Below the pieces are notes generated by a model. It had not been told where the DNA came from and ran no database searches. It saw only the letters and a program-made list of their open reading frames with translations. From contig JANXOO010000584.1 in the NCBI GenBank assembly GCA_025353525.1, positions 1-6,386 on the forward strand: 6,386 nucleotides of DNA, read 5' to 3'. This document shows positions 5,669-6,386 of this stretch, piece by piece. This DNA comes from Schlesneria sp. (GTDB lineage: Bacteria; Planctomycetota; Planctomycetia; Planctomycetales; Planctomycetaceae). Made by a program: the position numbers and the translations under genes. Each line of letters begins with the position of its first letter. Positions within the stretch are counted from its first letter, which is position 1.

Positions 5669-6316
5669 GGGGCGCGGGTTTTATTAAAATGACTTGAATC
5701 GATGAATCGAGATGTCGTTTGCAGCCTGAATTTGAGCTCGGCTTGTTTTGAGGTCATTAACGAATCAGGCGACATTCGGAAATTGCCGCGATGGAGACGT
5801 TTCAGTTGCATAGCACGGAAACGCAATCGGCCACGCAGCCTCAAAAAGGATCGCGAGCGTGATGATAGCCGCCAGCACAGAAAATCGTCTATCGCATCGC
5901 AAAACGATTCGCAACGGATCGCGGCCGGTCGATCAAATCGATTTCCCCAGTAGATTTTCCCCTGGGTCAATTGTTGAAATGGTGAGGGAGGGCGGATTGA
6001 CGGGTCTGCTTGCGCGATCGATTGATGCGTTTCATTGTCGGTTTTTTACCGAAATCGCGTCTTCTGCGGGCCGCGCTGGATCGCGATGGGTGGTTTACCC
6101 TGCTGCCTCAACTCGGAAACACCCGGTCACAAGGGATGTTAAAATGCCTTTGTGAGTCATGCAGGGCCAGGTGCCGACATTTTCCGCAAAACTTCATGCG
6201 ACTGAACAGAATCCGGAGAAAATGTAAATCGAAGTTTGTTCAGAATCACTTGGGGTGTATTCGCCTCGTGTCACGGGAATGATCGGTTGTAACGCGAGGT
6301 TCACACTTTCTTTGCA
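5669..6316. other. Long spacer upstream of the permease gene; no supported gene
   Basis: About 650 bp without a gene I can defend on either strand. On the minus strand there is one weak promoter-like pair, TAGACG (5886-5891) and TATCAT (5862-5867) with an 18-nt spacer, which could drive the permease with a leader of about 200 nt (confidence about 0.2). On the plus strand a 90-codon frame (6010-6282, TTG start) begins MRDRLMRFIVGFLPKSRLLR. It has a GGGAGGGCGG purine stretch more than 10 nt upstream, but no family resemblance. I see no tRNA, repeat array or insertion-sequence end. The stretch may hold a regulatory leader, a decayed gene or a small RNA. Confidence 0.5.
5695..5710. repeat. Tandem octamer in the permease leader
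   Basis: TGAATCGA is repeated twice head to tail with no spacer, 43-58 bp upstream of the permease start codon. This could be a small operator or chance; nothing else supports a function. Confidence 0.25.
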
Positions 6317-6385
6317 TCATTGCCGCCGTAAAGATTCGCCAAAGGCGTGGGTCAGCATGCGCAGCGCGAAGGGGCGTGCGATGCA
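6317..6385 (-). CDS. Possible C-terminal end of a gene entering from the right edge
   Basis: On the minus strand a frame open from the window edge to a TGA at 6317-6319 encodes CIARPFALRMLTHAFGES followed by LRRQ. It has GC-rich third positions like the neighbouring genes and a plausible amphipathic ending. Only 22 codons are visible and no family can be assigned. A plus-strand start (ATG 6357) in the same place cannot be excluded. Confidence 0.22.
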   Translation of the reverse strand, partial: CIARPFALRMLTHAFGESLRRQ

Positions 6386-6386
6386 G

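Noticed and set aside
5653..5970. In-frame N-terminal extension of the permease (106 residues)
   Set aside because: Arg/Ser-rich sequence unlike any permease N-terminus; ATG 5652 has a Shine-Dalgarno and gives the normal family length.
6010..6282. Plus-strand 90-codon frame with TTG start
   Set aside because: No recognisable family, poorly placed purine stretch and no promoter; kept only as a note in the spacer description.
1..6386. tRNA, rRNA, CRISPR array, insertion sequence or toxin-antitoxin/defence system
   Set aside because: Searched by eye on both strands; no direct-repeat array, transposase, terminal inverted repeats, cloverleaf or defence-gene signature seen.

Overview
The window looks like chromosomal DNA of a planctomycete (Planctomycetota). 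The main reason is the large secreted protein at 1496-3274, which resembles DUF1598, a family I know essentially from planctomycetes. A CsrA with a C-terminal extension and long spacers between short gene groups fit this, but are weaker evidence. The genus cannot be told from the window.

Layout from left to right. The minus strand carries the 5' part of csrA (1-233, running off the left edge). A good sigma70-type promoter (340-367) and a GGA-rich leader lie upstream of it. Next is mutM/fpg on the minus strand (416-1267). A divergent spacer (1268-1495) holds a 12-bp perfect palindrome and candidate promoters for both directions. On the plus strand follow the secreted DUF1598-like protein (1496-3274) and, 35 bp later, a PurU-type formyltetrahydrofolate deformylase (3310-4206). 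This pair converges, with only 8 bp between stop codons, on a minus-strand fliJ-like gene (4215-4655). Upstream of fliJ on the minus strand, beyond a terminator-like hairpin (4683-4727), is an ABC-2 polysaccharide-export permease of the Wzm/TagG type (4786-5652). The last roughly 730 bp have no gene I can support, except perhaps the last codons of a minus-strand gene entering from the right edge.

The genes do not form one pathway. They are housekeeping or envelope functions: post-transcriptional regulation (CsrA), oxidative DNA repair (MutM), one-carbon/purine metabolism (PurU), flagellar export (FliJ) and cell-surface polysaccharide export (Wzm). CsrA and FliJ both relate to motility, but they are 4 kb apart and not in one operon. 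I see no mobile element, CRISPR array, tRNA, rRNA or clear defence system. The points most worth a second look are the DUF1598 protein beside purU, the permease without its ATPase, the isolated fliJ behind a terminator, the atypical PurU active-site region, and the GGA motifs in the csrA leader.
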